A stretch of DNA of 64,000 bases, taken from contig NZ_BOMQ01000059.1 in assembly GCF_016862275.1 (NCBI RefSeq), forward strand, positions 1 through 64,000, in the 5' to 3' direction. The first letter of the stretch is position 1, and each line of letters starts with the position of its first letter. Positions 19,179 through 28,624 of the stretch are shown piece by piece. A model generated the notes under the pieces. It did no database searches. It was not told the origin of the DNA and was given only the letters and a program-made list of their open reading frames with translations. This stretch comes from Actinoplanes nipponensis. Lineage in GTDB: Bacteria; Actinomycetota; Actinomycetes; Mycobacteriales; Micromonosporaceae. Both the position numbers and the translations under genes were made by a program.

Positions 19179-20720
19179 TCACCTCAGCTGGAAGGAGGGC
19201 GAGTCGAGGACGAGGGCGATCAGGTACGGCAGGCTCCCGGCGACCGACTCCTTGCTGGTCAGAGAACTCGTCGGCAGCTTCCCGGCGACGCTTAGCACGG
19301 CGGCCACGTGATCGGCCGGCAGCGCGACGCCGACCAGCCGCCGGGCCAGGGCGTCCACCAGCGCGCCGTACGTCGGCGGCAGCACCGGCACGAGGGCCGT
19401 GAGCAGATCCGCGGGACGGGTGAGCTGCCTGGGGTACCAGCCGGCCGCGAGGTTCAGGTGGCTGTTGCAGCGCATGAGGAACGCCGACGGCGACGCCCAG
19501 GCGGCCGCGACGTCCGGGAAGCCGTTCGGCGGGCTCCAGCGGAACGGCGCGTTCCCGGCGTTGACCAGGTTGTTGTAGAGCGCGTCGAGCGCCTTGACGC
19601 CGGCGGTCTCCGGGCCCAGGCCCAGGGTGCGGACCGTGGCCGCGAGGTCCTCGAACGGCGTGCGGACCTTCTGCCCGACCGACGCCGCGAACTCCGGCGA
19701 GGTGAACAGCGCCCGCAGCACCGGCCCGATCGCCGTGTCGTTGTCCAGGTACACCTGGGCCAGCTTGGCCACCAGCGGCGCCGGGGCCTCGTCGGCCACG
19801 AAGCGCAGGCACAGCTTGGTGGCCAGCCGCCGCGCCGTGGCCGGGTGCCGAGCCAGGTGGTCGACGAAGGCCAGCGCGGCCGCCTCGCCACCCTCGGCGG
19901 TGGCGTTGGCGTGGCTGAACCCGAGGATCGTGACGGCGCCGGTGGCGTGCTTGGCCGGCGCGTACGTGTAGGCGCCGGTGCTCGCCACGGTCAGGCCGGT
20001 GAGCAGCTTCGCGGCGGACTGCACGTCGGCCTCGGTGTAGATCATGCCGACGGTGTGCAGCTCCATGAGCTCGCGGGCGTAGTTCTCGTTCGGCCGGACC
20101 TTGGTCGACGACCGGTTGTCCAGGTACGTCAGCATCGCCGGGTGCCGGGCCGAGGCCTTGAGCATGTCGGCGAAGCGGCCGAAGGTGAACTTGCGGGTCA
20201 CCGACCTGTCGTAGTCGGCGCGGCTGTCCCAGACGCCGCTGGACGGCGCCGCGATGTGCAGGTGGTTGGCCCAGAAGGCGGCGGTGGTCTCGAAGAGCTG
20301 CCGGTTGCTCCAGACGGCCCGGGCCACCGTGGCCCGGCCGAGCTGGCCGAACGCCTCGTACGAGTGCCGCGGCAGCGTGGCGCGCACCGTCGCGATGTCG
20401 GCGCCGGCCAGGGGCAGCCGGGTGAGCAGCGCGTCCAGCGCCGAGTCGTCGATCGTGGCCGGGTTGAGCTGGCGGTCCAGCCAGGCCGGCACGCCCAGCC
20501 GGGCGAGCTCGGCCAGGGCGGCCGGGGTGGGGCCAAACGTGGCCCGGCGCAGCAGGTGCGCGAGCGGGTCGGCGGAGACGAGGTCGGTCGGCACGGGGCT
20601 CGCGGCGGCGGCGGGCACGGCCAGCGCCGCGTCGAGGGCGAGGCCCCCGGTCACGGTCACGGCCACGGCCGCGGCGCCACCGAGAACGGCGCGGCGGGTC
20701 GGCTCAGGCTTCGTCTGCAT
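19179..20720 (-). CDS. DUF1800 family Tat-exported protein
   Basis: This 513-residue protein belongs to DUF1800. The N-terminus has a twin-arginine motif (TRRAVLGGAAAVAVTVTGG) and a signal cleavage region around VPAAAA. The family start HLLRRATFGPTPAAL comes next (residues about 55-69), then FWANHLHI, the conserved PNENYARELMELHTVG, and FRWSPPNGFPDVAAAW near the end. The function is unknown; the family is always exported and usually precedes a DUF1501 gene, as here. The start at 20720 is preceded by GAAGGG. A ROK gene diverges 115 bp upstream. Confidence 0.88.
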   Translation of the reverse strand: MQTKPEPTRRAVLGGAAAVAVTVTGGLALDAALAVPAAAASPVPTDLVSADPLAHLLRRATFGPTPAALAELARLGVPAWLDRQLNPATIDDSALDALLTRLPLAGADIATVRATLPRHSYEAFGQLGRATVARAVWSNRQLFETTAAFWANHLHIAAPSSGVWDSRADYDRSVTRKFTFGRFADMLKASARHPAMLTYLDNRSSTKVRPNENYARELMELHTVGMIYTEADVQSAAKLLTGLTVASTGAYTYAPAKHATGAVTILGFSHANATAEGGEAAALAFVDHLARHPATARRLATKLCLRFVADEAPAPLVAKLAQVYLDNDTAIGPVLRALFTSPEFAASVGQKVRTPFEDLAATVRTLGLGPETAGVKALDALYNNLVNAGNAPFRWSPPNGFPDVAAAWASPSAFLMRCNSHLNLAAGWYPRQLTRPADLLTALVPVLPPTYGALVDALARRLVGVALPADHVAAVLSVAGKLPTSSLTSKESVAGSLPYLIALVLDSPSFQLR

Positions 20721-20835
20721 GCCGGACCCTTCGACCGGATCCGGAGCCGTCGTCGTGGTGGCAACCGGACGCTCACCGCTCGCAATGCGCTTGCACCCGT
20801 CGCTTCCGGACGCCCCGGCACGTACGCTCGGGGCT

Positions 20836-21882
20836 GTGGATCAGATCGATGTGGTGCGGACCCCGGCGTCCTGGGTCGTCGTGGGTCTCGACAACGGCGG
20901 CACCTGCAACAACGCGACCGTGCTGGACGCCACCGGGCAGTTCCTCGTGGATCACCTGGTGGAGAACCCGAGCCTGGTCACCGAGGGCCCGGAGTCGGCG
21001 GTCGAGCAGCTCGCCGAGGCGTTCACCGGCATCCTCGCGCTGACCAGCACGCCGGCGACGCTGGTCCGCGCGGTCGGGCTGGACACCCCGGGCCCGGCCA
21101 GCGCCGACGGCGTCATCTCGTCGAAGGGCTCGACGAACTTCTCCCAGGTCTCCTGGCACGGCTTCGACATCCGCGGCGCCCTGCAGGCGCGCATCGGCCT
21201 GCCGGTGATCTACAACAACGACGCGAACGCGGCCGCGCTCTACGCCCATCACCGGCACTTCGGCGCCGCCGCGATGGAGAAGTCGTCGGTGGCGGCGATC
21301 GTCGGCACCGGCCTCGGCGGGGGCGTGGTCGAGGCCGGCAAGGTGATCAGCGGCGCGGCCGGGATGGCCGGCGAGCTGGGCCACGTGCAGATCCCGCTGC
21401 AGGGTGTGCTGGAGGACGACCAGCCGGTGCCGCAGTGCAACTGCGGCTTCGCCGGGGACGTGGAGAGCGTCGCCTCGCTGACCGGCATCACCAACAACCT
21501 GCTGCCGTACTGGCTGAAGCGCTTCCCGGACCACCCGCTGGCCCGGGAGCCGATCCCACGGGCGGCCAAGCTGCTGCGCGGGTACGGCGAGAAGGAGGAC
21601 CCGCTCGCCCTGGCGGTCTTCGGTCAGCAGGCCCGGGCGATCGGCAAGCTGTTCACCATCGCGGCGAACTTCACCGACCCGGCCGCGTACTTCCTGGGTG
21701 GCGGCGTGGTCGAGGCGGCGCCGCGCTTCCGCCAGTGGTTCCTCAACACCGTCCGGGAGAACACCCAGTTGCGGGCGGAGCAGCAGGCGGCCGCGACCTT
21801 CGCGCTGGTGCCGGATCTGGACATGGCCGGCGCCCGGGGCGCGGCCGTCGCCGCGCTGGAAGCGGTACGCCCGGCCGGCTGA
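20836..21882 (+). CDS. ROK family sugar kinase or kinase-like protein
   Basis: This 348-residue protein has the ROK layout: an N-terminal phosphate loop GLDNGGTCNNATVLD, NNDANAAALY with the catalytic-type Asp, VGTGLGGGVV, and the sugar-binding AGELGHVQI. The zinc region is CNCGFAGDVES, where the usual third cysteine (CxCGxxGCxE) is replaced by Asp. No DNA-binding domain precedes it, so it is more likely a kinase than a repressor. ROK substrates include glucose, fructose and N-acetyl sugars; the sequence does not identify one. The GTG start at 20836 has only a weak ribosome-binding site. Confidence 0.78.
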   Translation: MDQIDVVRTPASWVVVGLDNGGTCNNATVLDATGQFLVDHLVENPSLVTEGPESAVEQLAEAFTGILALTSTPATLVRAVGLDTPGPASADGVISSKGSTNFSQVSWHGFDIRGALQARIGLPVIYNNDANAAALYAHHRHFGAAAMEKSSVAAIVGTGLGGGVVEAGKVISGAAGMAGELGHVQIPLQGVLEDDQPVPQCNCGFAGDVESVASLTGITNNLLPYWLKRFPDHPLAREPIPRAAKLLRGYGEKEDPLALAVFGQQARAIGKLFTIAANFTDPAAYFLGGGVVEAAPRFRQWFLNTVRENTQLRAEQQAAATFALVPDLDMAGARGAAVAALEAVRPAG

Positions 21883-21909
21883 GCTGGTGGCCGGACGGCG
21901 GGCGACCGG

Positions 21910-22958
21910 CCGGTGTCGGCGGACACCCGGTTCCCGATCGCCTCACCGACCATGGCGTTCACCACGACCGCCGTCCTGCAGCTGGTCGAGACGGGTCCTG
22001 CCGGAGTTCCGGGTCCGCGGTCGGCGGGGCGGCGCGATCACGGTACGGCACCTGCTGAACCAGACCAGCGGCATGGCCGACACCGGCTCCCGGAGCAGAC
22101 CATGCCGCCGCCGGCCGACTCGGCGCGACGGGTGGCCGGCCTGCGGGCGGCGCGACTGGTCAGCGCGTCGGGCGCCCGGTTCCACTACTTCAACCCCAAC
22201 TACGACGTGCTGGCCCGGCTGATCGAGGTGACCACGGCCGGTCGTACGCGGACTGGCTGCGAGCCATGATCTTCGAGCCGCTGGGCATGCGGCTGGCTGG
22301 TCGCGCAGACCACCGGACAGTACGGCGGCCGCCGGATCCTGAGCCCGGCCGGCCTGAACCTGCTGCGCACGGCGCCGAACGGGGCGGGCACGGGCTACGG
22401 CATGGGCTGGGCGGTGGAACGGGACGCGGACAGCACGACGCGGCTGACCCACAGCGGCGTCCTGCCGACCTACTACGCCGAGGCGCTGATCCTGCCGGGG
22501 ACCGGCACGGGCGTGGTGGCCCTGTTCAACTCCTACCACGCGCTGGCGCCCTACTACGCCATCGTGGCGGGCGTCGCCGCCATCGTTCAGGGGCGGGCGC
22601 CCGCCGCCAGAATCCCGTTCGCCGTGATCGAGGTGTCGCTAGGCTGCCTCACGGTCCTGGTGCTGGCCACCCGGATCCGCCGGCTGGCGCGGTCGCGGTC
22701 GTGGGCCGCCGGGCGTCGCGGCGTCCCGGCGTGGCGGCTCCTGGCGGGCCTGCTCCGGCTGCTCGTGCCGGCCGGGCTGCTGGTGGCGTTGCCGAATGTC
22801 GTCGCGACGTTCACCGGGCGGGTGTACAGCCGTCATCAACGGGTGCGGCCCTGCCGAGCGTGCACGGATTGCTGGGTGTCGCGGCGCTGACCGGGCTGGC
22901 GCTGGCCGCCGTCCGGCTGACGCTGCTGGTCCGGCAGCGCCGCGGGAGCCGCATCTGA
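21910..22958 (+). pseudogene. Decayed serine hydrolase (beta-lactamase-like) with C-terminal membrane region
   Basis: Pieces of one class-C beta-lactamase/penicillin-binding-protein-like protein appear in order but in different frames: DTRFPIASPTMAFTTTAVLQ (21916-), VLPEFRV and ITVRHLLNQTSGMADT (about 21993-22085), FHYFNPNYDVLARLIE (about 22182-), GRSYADWLRAMIFEPLGM (about 22241-22290), GYGMGWAVE with THSGVLPTYY (about 22390-22475), then two to three hydrophobic helices and a final piece ending at 22958. At least five frameshifts are needed. About 60 residues usual for the family are missing after EPLGM. The SxxK motif reads S-P-T-M, so the catalytic lysine is lost. Not functional. Confidence 0.8.
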
Positions 22959-23065
22959 CACCTGTTACATCTCATCGACTCCCCTAGATATTGATCGACA
23001 CCTTCAGTAGCGTCCCCAGTGCCGTCCGTGGCGGGGGCCCCGGACGCCTCGAAGGGGGATCACAG

Positions 23066-25024
23066 ATGCGACGAAGCATCGCGACCGTCGGAGCAGTCGT
23101 GCTCGGGCTCGTTGCGCTCACACCGGGCGCCGCGCCGGCGACTCCACTCCGGACCGACCCGGGGCTCAGCCCCGCCGACCAGGCGTCCGTCGACGCCGGG
23201 CTGCCGGTGGCCACCAAGGCCAAGCCGGGCGCCAAGCCCGCCGGGGCCAATCCGTTCCTGGCGTTGCTGCCCGACCCGGCCAAGGCCGACTACAGCGGCT
23301 GGGCCACGTACATGAAGAAGCAGGCGTCCGCGAAGGCCGCCGCCCGGGTGAAGGCGCTCACGGCGGGGCCGTCGGCGGCGGCCGTCAAGGCCGCGGCGGC
23401 CGCGGTCGTGGTCGACGAGGACGAGCCCGCGGGCACCCGTGGGTCCAATGAGGATCCCGCCTCGGCCCAGCTCATCAGGAACTTCGGCACCGGCAGCGGG
23501 CAGAACCCGGCGATCCGCGTGCTCGGCGCGCTCAACCCCGAGACGGTCACCCCGGTCAGCCGGGCCGCCACGCCGGAGGACGACGGGTCGATCCCGCTCG
23601 CCGGCGCCACCGGCATCGGCGCCGGGCGCCGGGCGATCGTCACCGACGCCGTCATCGGCGACGGCCCGCACGGCTCGGCCGGCACCGGCACCAACGACTT
23701 CGACTTCTACTCGTTGCAGGCCACCGCGGGTCAGGTGGTCACCGTGCAGACGGCCACCCCGACCGGCGCGCTGGACACGCTGGTCGCGCTCTACACCCCG
23801 GACGGCACCGTCGTGGCGAGCAACGACGACGCGGGCGGCAGCTTCGACAGCCTGCTGCAGTACCAGGTCCCGGCCGCCGGCACGTACTACGCGGTCGTCG
23901 CGGCGTACAGCGGGCTGCCGGCCGATCCGTTCGATCCGGCCAGCGGGGACGGCGGCGCGAGCGAGGGGCCGTACACGGTCACCATCTCGGCGGCCTCCGA
24001 CGACCAGGACTTCTTCGCGGTCAAGCTCCGGGCCGGCGACGTGCTGGGCGCCTCGGTCAAGGGCGCCGCGGCGTACCTGACCGTCTACGACACCGTCCCG
24101 CGTGAGGTGCACGGCTCGGACCAGGACGCGAGCTTCATCTACCCGATGGACTCGCGGCTGCCCGGCGGCGGCAACGCGGCCACCGACTACGTGGCGACCA
24201 AGGCCGGCTGGCACTACGTGGGCGTCGCGCGCGGCTCCGGCAGCTACGACATCACCGTCGAGGCGTACCGGCCGGTGCTGCAGGGGGCCAAGCCGGTGCA
24301 GACGCTGTTCCTGGACTTCGACGGCGCCCGGGTCAACACCGGCGTCTTCGGCGGCACCGGCAACGTGACGCTGAGCCCGTTCTCCGCGTTCCTCGCCAAG
24401 TGGGGCATCCCGCGCGCGCAGGAGGACGCGGTGATCGACGCCGTGGTCGCGGGCGTCACCGAGAACATCAAGCAGGACCTGATCGCCAGCGGTCTCAACG
24501 GCAAGTTCCGGCTGAAGATCCTCAACAGCAAGGACCACGCGGACCCGTGGGGCCAGGCCAACGTCAGCCGGATCGTGGTCGGCGGCACGATCGACGAGGC
24601 GGGGGTCGAGACCATCGGCATCTCGCAGAGCATCGACCCGGGCAACTTCGAGACCGAGGAGACCGCCCTGGTGCTGCAGGACGTGCTCAGTGACCCGGCC
24701 GGCGGGCCGGCCTCGCTGAACACCTACCTGACCCCGGCCAGCGACCGGGTCGCCTTCGTCGGCCGGGCGCTGGGCAACGTGACCGCCCACGAGGCGGGCC
24801 ACTTCTTCGGCGACTGGCACACCGACAACGCCGACGAGACGCCGAACCTGATGGACTCGGGCGGCGCCAACTTCGACGTGCTCTTCGGCGTCGGCCCCGA
24901 CGGCGTCGGCGGCACGGCGGACGACACGGACGTCGACTTCGGCGACAGCCGGTTCAGCCCGGCCGAGGGCTTCGTCGGCACGGAGGACACGCTGGGCCGG
25001 ATCGTCTTCGGCGTCACCAGCTGA
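23066..25024 (+). CDS. Secreted metzincin-like metalloprotease with PPC-type domain
   Basis: This 652-residue secreted protein has a signal peptide (residues 1-25, ending APAT), then an Ala/Lys-rich pro-region. A bacterial pre-peptidase C-terminal (PPC)-like beta domain spans about 200-320 (DFDFYSLQATAGQVVTVQTA, GTYYAVVAAYSG), and a second one may cover 330-410. The catalytic region has HEAGHFFGDWH (residues 575-585), the metzincin pattern HExxHxxGxxH, with a possible Met-turn at NLMDSGG. It is likely an extracellular zinc peptidase for nutrient or matrix turnover. The ATG at 23066 follows GAAGGGGGAT. An unusually strong bidirectional terminator follows. Confidence 0.8.
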   Translation: MRRSIATVGAVVLGLVALTPGAAPATPLRTDPGLSPADQASVDAGLPVATKAKPGAKPAGANPFLALLPDPAKADYSGWATYMKKQASAKAAARVKALTAGPSAAAVKAAAAAVVVDEDEPAGTRGSNEDPASAQLIRNFGTGSGQNPAIRVLGALNPETVTPVSRAATPEDDGSIPLAGATGIGAGRRAIVTDAVIGDGPHGSAGTGTNDFDFYSLQATAGQVVTVQTATPTGALDTLVALYTPDGTVVASNDDAGGSFDSLLQYQVPAAGTYYAVVAAYSGLPADPFDPASGDGGASEGPYTVTISAASDDQDFFAVKLRAGDVLGASVKGAAAYLTVYDTVPREVHGSDQDASFIYPMDSRLPGGGNAATDYVATKAGWHYVGVARGSGSYDITVEAYRPVLQGAKPVQTLFLDFDGARVNTGVFGGTGNVTLSPFSAFLAKWGIPRAQEDAVIDAVVAGVTENIKQDLIASGLNGKFRLKILNSKDHADPWGQANVSRIVVGGTIDEAGVETIGISQSIDPGNFETEETALVLQDVLSDPAGGPASLNTYLTPASDRVAFVGRALGNVTAHEAGHFFGDWHTDNADETPNLMDSGGANFDVLFGVGPDGVGGTADDTDVDFGDSRFSPAEGFVGTEDTLGRIVFGVTS

Positions 25025-25032
25025 CGATCGCG

Positions 25033-25077
25033 CGCGGACAGGGGCGCCCCGGTGCTGCCGGGGCGCCCCTGTCCGCG
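25033..25077. terminator. Bidirectional terminator, 20-bp perfect stem
   Basis: Positions 25033-25052 pair perfectly with 25058-25077 around a 5-nt loop. It fills the gap between the stops of the metalloprotease (25024) and the STAS gene (25079), so it can serve both convergent transcripts. Confidence 0.8.
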
Positions 25078-25078
25078 A

Positions 25079-25411
25079 TCAGTCCTTCATGGCCGTCTCG
25101 ACGTCGGTGTGCAGCGAGAGGTAGTCGATCAGTCCCAGTGTGTCGAGCAGGCGCCGCAGGAAGCCCGACGGCGCGGCCAGCCGGACCCAGCCGCCGCGTT
25201 CCATGGCCCGGCCGTGGGCCGTCACCAGCACGCCGACGCCCATGGAGTCACAGAAGTCGAGGCCGGCCAGGTCGACGATGATGCGGGGACTGGGCCGCTC
25301 CACGAGCCGGCTCAGGTTGGCCTTCAGGGACGGCGCGGTGTCGATGTCCAGGGAGCCGCGCAACGTCAGAACGGCCGTGTTGGGTGGATGGTGCGCGACC
25401 GAGACCTGCAT
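25079..25411 (-). CDS. STAS-domain anti-sigma factor antagonist
   Basis: This 110-residue single-domain protein matches the SpoIIAA/RsbV family. The STAS fold is seen as LTLRGSLDIDTAPSLK, RIIVDLAGLDFCDSMGVGVLV and RLAAPSGFLRRLLDTLGL. The segment around Ser56 (DFCDSMGVG) is where these proteins are phosphorylated by an anti-sigma kinase, which switches partner binding. No kinase or sigma gene is adjacent, so its partners are encoded elsewhere. The role is inferred from family knowledge: control of a stress or developmental sigma factor. Confidence 0.85.
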   Translation of the reverse strand: MQVSVAHHPPNTAVLTLRGSLDIDTAPSLKANLSRLVERPSPRIIVDLAGLDFCDSMGVGVLVTAHGRAMERGGWVRLAAPSGFLRRLLDTLGLIDYLSLHTDVETAMKD

Positions 25412-25541
25412 GGCGATGTCGCTTTCGTCCGGGGGGCGGGCAGGGGTCAGTCAGGGGTGGTGGCGGACAACGTCGGTGGGTCCCTCCACCCTAGGCGAGG
25501 ACGCCTCGCCCGGCAGAATCAGACCGGGGTACGTTGATCAC

Positions 25542-26012
25542 GTGAGCATCGACAAGGGTGACGTCGCCCCCGACTTCGAACTGTCCGACCAGCACGGAAC
25601 GCCGCGGCGGCTGAGCGCGCTGCTCGCCGACGGCCCGGTGGTGCTGTTCTTCTACCCGGCCGCGATGACCACCGGCTGCACGGCCGAGGCCTGCAACTTC
25701 CGGGACCTGGCGGCCGAGTACGCCGCCGCGGGCGCGCAGCGGGTCGGGATCAGTCGGGACAAAGTGGACAAGCAGCGGCAGTTCGCGGACCTGCACGGCT
25801 TCGACTACCCGCTGCTGTCGGACCCGGACAGCGCGGTCGCCGAGGCGTTCGGCATCAAGCGCAAGCTGCCGCTGGGCCCGCTGAGCGTCAAGCGGGTGAC
25901 CTTCGTCATCGACACCGACCGTACGGTGCTGGAGGTCATCCACAGCGAGCGCAACATGAACGAGCACGCCGACCGGGCCCTCGACGTGGTGAAGGCCCGA
26001 TCGGCGCGGTAG
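25542..26012 (+). CDS. bcp: Peroxiredoxin, PrxQ/BCP type
   Basis: This 156-residue thiol peroxidase reduces hydrogen peroxide and organic hydroperoxides using thioredoxin. The catalytic site reads YPAAMTTGCTAEACNFRD, with the peroxidatic Cys46 and a resolving Cys51 five residues later, as in atypical two-cysteine PrxQ proteins. The family usually has a Pro-Gly-Cys-Thr context; here it is Thr-Gly-Cys-Thr. The GTG at 25542 is the only sensible start and has a weak upstream site. It diverges from the STAS gene and is convergent with zwf, with stops only 3 bp apart. Confidence 0.9.
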   Translation: MSIDKGDVAPDFELSDQHGTPRRLSALLADGPVVLFFYPAAMTTGCTAEACNFRDLAAEYAAAGAQRVGISRDKVDKQRQFADLHGFDYPLLSDPDSAVAEAFGIKRKLPLGPLSVKRVTFVIDTDRTVLEVIHSERNMNEHADRALDVVKARSAR

Positions 26013-26015
26013 TCG

Positions 26016-27512
26016 TCAGACCGCGTTGCGCCACTTGCGGCCGCTGCGGCCGATGAGCCGGTCGGCGTCGGTCGGGCCCCACGAGGCGGCCTCGTACGTC
26101 GGGATCGGCGACATGTCGTTCTGCCAGTGCTCGATGATCGGGTCGACGATCCGCCAGCACTGCTCGACCTCGTCGGACCGGATGAACAGCGTGGGGTCGC
26201 CGAGCAGGGCGTCGAGCAGCAACCGCTCGTACGCCTCCGGCGACTCCTCGCGGAACGTCTGCTCGTACGAGAAGTCCATGCTCGCCGTGCGCACCCGGAA
26301 CGAGTGGCCCGGCACCTTGGCCCCGAAGCGCAGCGAGATGCCCTCGTTGGGCTGGATCCGCAGGATCAGCGCGTCCGCGTCCAGCTCGGTCAGCTGGTTG
26401 GTCGGGATCGGCAGGTGCGGCGGCCGCTGGAACTGCAGCGCGACCTCGGTGACCCGGGCCGGCAGCCGCTTGCCGGTCCGCACGTAGAACGGCACCCCGG
26501 CCCACCGCCAGTTGTCGACGTTGAGCCGCATGGCCGCGTACGTCTCGGTGCGCGACAGCGGGTCGACGCCGGCCTCGTCGCGGTAGCCGGCCATCAGGTC
26601 CTGCCGGGTGCCGCCGCGGGTGTACTGGCCGCGGACCGCCACCTCGGCGATGTCGCGGTCGGTGGGCAGCCGGATCGCCTGCAGCAGCTTGACCTTCTCG
26701 TTGCGCAGGCCCTCGGCCTCGAACGACGCCGGCGGCTCCATGAGCGCCAGGGCGAGCACCTGGAGCACGTGGTTCTGCACGATGTCGCGCATCGCGCCGG
26801 CGTGCTCGTAGAAGCCGCCGCGGGTGCCGACGCCGAGCGTCTCGGCCACGGTGATCTGCACGTGGTCGACCCACGAGCGGTTCCAGATGGGCTGGAAGAT
26901 GGCGTTGGCGAAGCGCAGCGCGAGCACGTTCTGGACGGTGTCCTTGCCCAGGTAGTGGTCGATGCGGAAGACGTTCGGCTCGTCGAAGGCGGCGTGCACG
27001 ACGCCGTCGAGCTGGTGCGCGGTGCGCAGGTCGTTGCCGTACGGCTTCTCGATGACCAGCCGGGCGAACGAGCCCTCCCGTGCCTGGTTGAGCCCGGCGC
27101 CGGCCAGTCCGTTGATCACCGGGGCGAACGCCTCGGCGGGCGTCGAGAGGTAGAAGATGCGGTTGCCGGCGGTGCCGCGGGTGGCGTCGAGCTCGTCGAG
27201 CACCTCGGCCAGCCGCTTGTAGGTCTCCGGGTTGTCGTAGCCGCCGGAGACGTAGCGGACGCCGCCGCCCTGCAGCTGGGGCTTGTCGGCCAGGCTGCGG
27301 CCGCCGAGCGCGCTCTCGGCGAACTGGTGGTCCTCCATCGCCGTGCGGGCGACGCCGACCAGGGCGAACTCGTCGGGCAGCCGGTTGTGCCGGGCCAGGC
27401 TCTCCACGGCCGGCAAGAGCTTGCGGCGGGTGAGGTCGCCGGACGCGCCGAAGATCACCAGAGTGGCGGGCGGGGCGTTGCGGTCCTGTGCGAGCTGGGG
27501 AACGGTGTCCAT
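26016..27512 (-). CDS. zwf: Glucose-6-phosphate 1-dehydrogenase
   Basis: This 498-residue enzyme oxidises glucose-6-phosphate to 6-phosphogluconolactone, feeding the pentose phosphate pathway and making NAD(P)H. It has the dinucleotide motif FGASGDLTRRKLLPA (residues about 21-35), EKPYGNDL, the active-site signature RIDHYLGKDTVQN, and the C-terminal WGPTDADRLI. Length is normal for the family. The ATG at 27512 is preceded by GGAGGAAG. It stands alone, without the transaldolase, opcA or pgl genes that often accompany actinobacterial zwf, so it may be one of several copies in the genome. Confidence 0.95.
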   Translation of the reverse strand: MDTVPQLAQDRNAPPATLVIFGASGDLTRRKLLPAVESLARHNRLPDEFALVGVARTAMEDHQFAESALGGRSLADKPQLQGGGVRYVSGGYDNPETYKRLAEVLDELDATRGTAGNRIFYLSTPAEAFAPVINGLAGAGLNQAREGSFARLVIEKPYGNDLRTAHQLDGVVHAAFDEPNVFRIDHYLGKDTVQNVLALRFANAIFQPIWNRSWVDHVQITVAETLGVGTRGGFYEHAGAMRDIVQNHVLQVLALALMEPPASFEAEGLRNEKVKLLQAIRLPTDRDIAEVAVRGQYTRGGTRQDLMAGYRDEAGVDPLSRTETYAAMRLNVDNWRWAGVPFYVRTGKRLPARVTEVALQFQRPPHLPIPTNQLTELDADALILRIQPNEGISLRFGAKVPGHSFRVRTASMDFSYEQTFREESPEAYERLLLDALLGDPTLFIRSDEVEQCWRIVDPIIEHWQNDMSPIPTYEAASWGPTDADRLIGRSGRKWRNAV

Positions 27513-27671
27513 CGTCAGGTCTTCCTCCGACCGCGTACGTGAGCTTCCGTGAGAACTTTACGCAGCGCGGGCCCACCCCGGATCAAACCGGTACGCCGAT
27601 GCGACCGGGCCCATAGCCGCATAAGTGGCAAACTGGGGGGTAAGGTGCCAATCGGCAGAGGGAGATTGCTC

Positions 27672-28610
27672 GTGAAGTACCGGCTCGTGACCCGCAGCGA
27701 CTTCGACGGCCTGGTCTGCGCCGTCCTGCTGCGCGTGCTCGACATGATCGACGACATCACCTTCGTGCACCCCAAGGATGTGCAGGACGGCGTCGTGGAG
27801 GTCACCGAGCGTGACATCTTGACGAACCTCCCGTTCGCTCCCGGCGCGTACATGGTGTTCGACCACCACCATTCGGAGACGCTGCGTAACACCGGCGACC
27901 GGTCGAACCACATCATCGATCCGGACGCCCCCTCCGCGGCCCGGGTCATCTTCGACCACTTCGGCGGCGCGGAACGCTTCCCGGAGATCTCCGACGAGCT
28001 GATGCGCGCGGTCGACCAGGCCGACTCGGCCGACTACACCCTCGAGGACATCCTCCGGCCCCAGGGCTGGACGCTGCTCAACTTCCTGATGGACAGCCGC
28101 ACCGGCCTGGGCCGGTTCCGCGAGTTCCGGATCTCGAACTACCAGCTGATGATGCTGCTGATCGACGCCTGTCTGCAGCTGCAGACGGTCGACGAGATCC
28201 TGGAGCTGCCCGACGTCCGCGAGCGCGCCGAGCTGTACGCGGACTGCTCGGCGATGTTCGTGGAGCAGTTGCACCGGGTCAGCCACGTGGACGGCGACGT
28301 GGTCGTGGTGGACCTGCGCGAGGAGGAGACGATCCACGCGGGCAACCGCTTCATGGTGTACGCGCTCTACCCCGAGGCCCGGGTCTCGGTGCACATCATC
28401 TGGGGCCGGCAGCGGCTCAACACGGTCTTCGCCTGCGGCAAGTCGATCCTCGACCGCACCTCGCCGGTCGACATCGGCGAGGTGATGCTGCGCTACGGCG
28501 GGGGCGGCCACCTGGCCGCGGGCACCTGCCAGGTCAAGCACGAGGACTCGGCCCGGGTCCTGGCCGAAATCATCGACGCCCTCAAAACCCCGCGCCCCGT
28601 CTCGGTATGA
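27672..28610 (+). CDS. DHH/DHHA1 family phosphoesterase
   Basis: This 312-residue protein shows the DHH superfamily metal ligands: VTRSDFDGL (Asp10, Asp12) near the N-terminus, FDHHHSE (residues 63-69), a further Asp in RAVDQADSADY, and the DHHA1-type glycine-rich motif RYGGGGHLAAGTC near the C-terminus. Relatives include nanoRNases, cyclic-dinucleotide phosphodiesterases and exopolyphosphatases; the substrate is undetermined. The GTG at 27672 follows AGAGGGAG and matches the usual N-terminus of the family. It diverges from zwf and ends before a large inverted repeat. Confidence 0.8.
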   Translation: MKYRLVTRSDFDGLVCAVLLRVLDMIDDITFVHPKDVQDGVVEVTERDILTNLPFAPGAYMVFDHHHSETLRNTGDRSNHIIDPDAPSAARVIFDHFGGAERFPEISDELMRAVDQADSADYTLEDILRPQGWTLLNFLMDSRTGLGRFREFRISNYQLMMLLIDACLQLQTVDEILELPDVRERAELYADCSAMFVEQLHRVSHVDGDVVVVDLREEETIHAGNRFMVYALYPEARVSVHIIWGRQRLNTVFACGKSILDRTSPVDIGEVMLRYGGGGHLAAGTCQVKHEDSARVLAEIIDALKTPRPVSV

Positions 28611-28624
28611 CCGCAACGAAAGTC

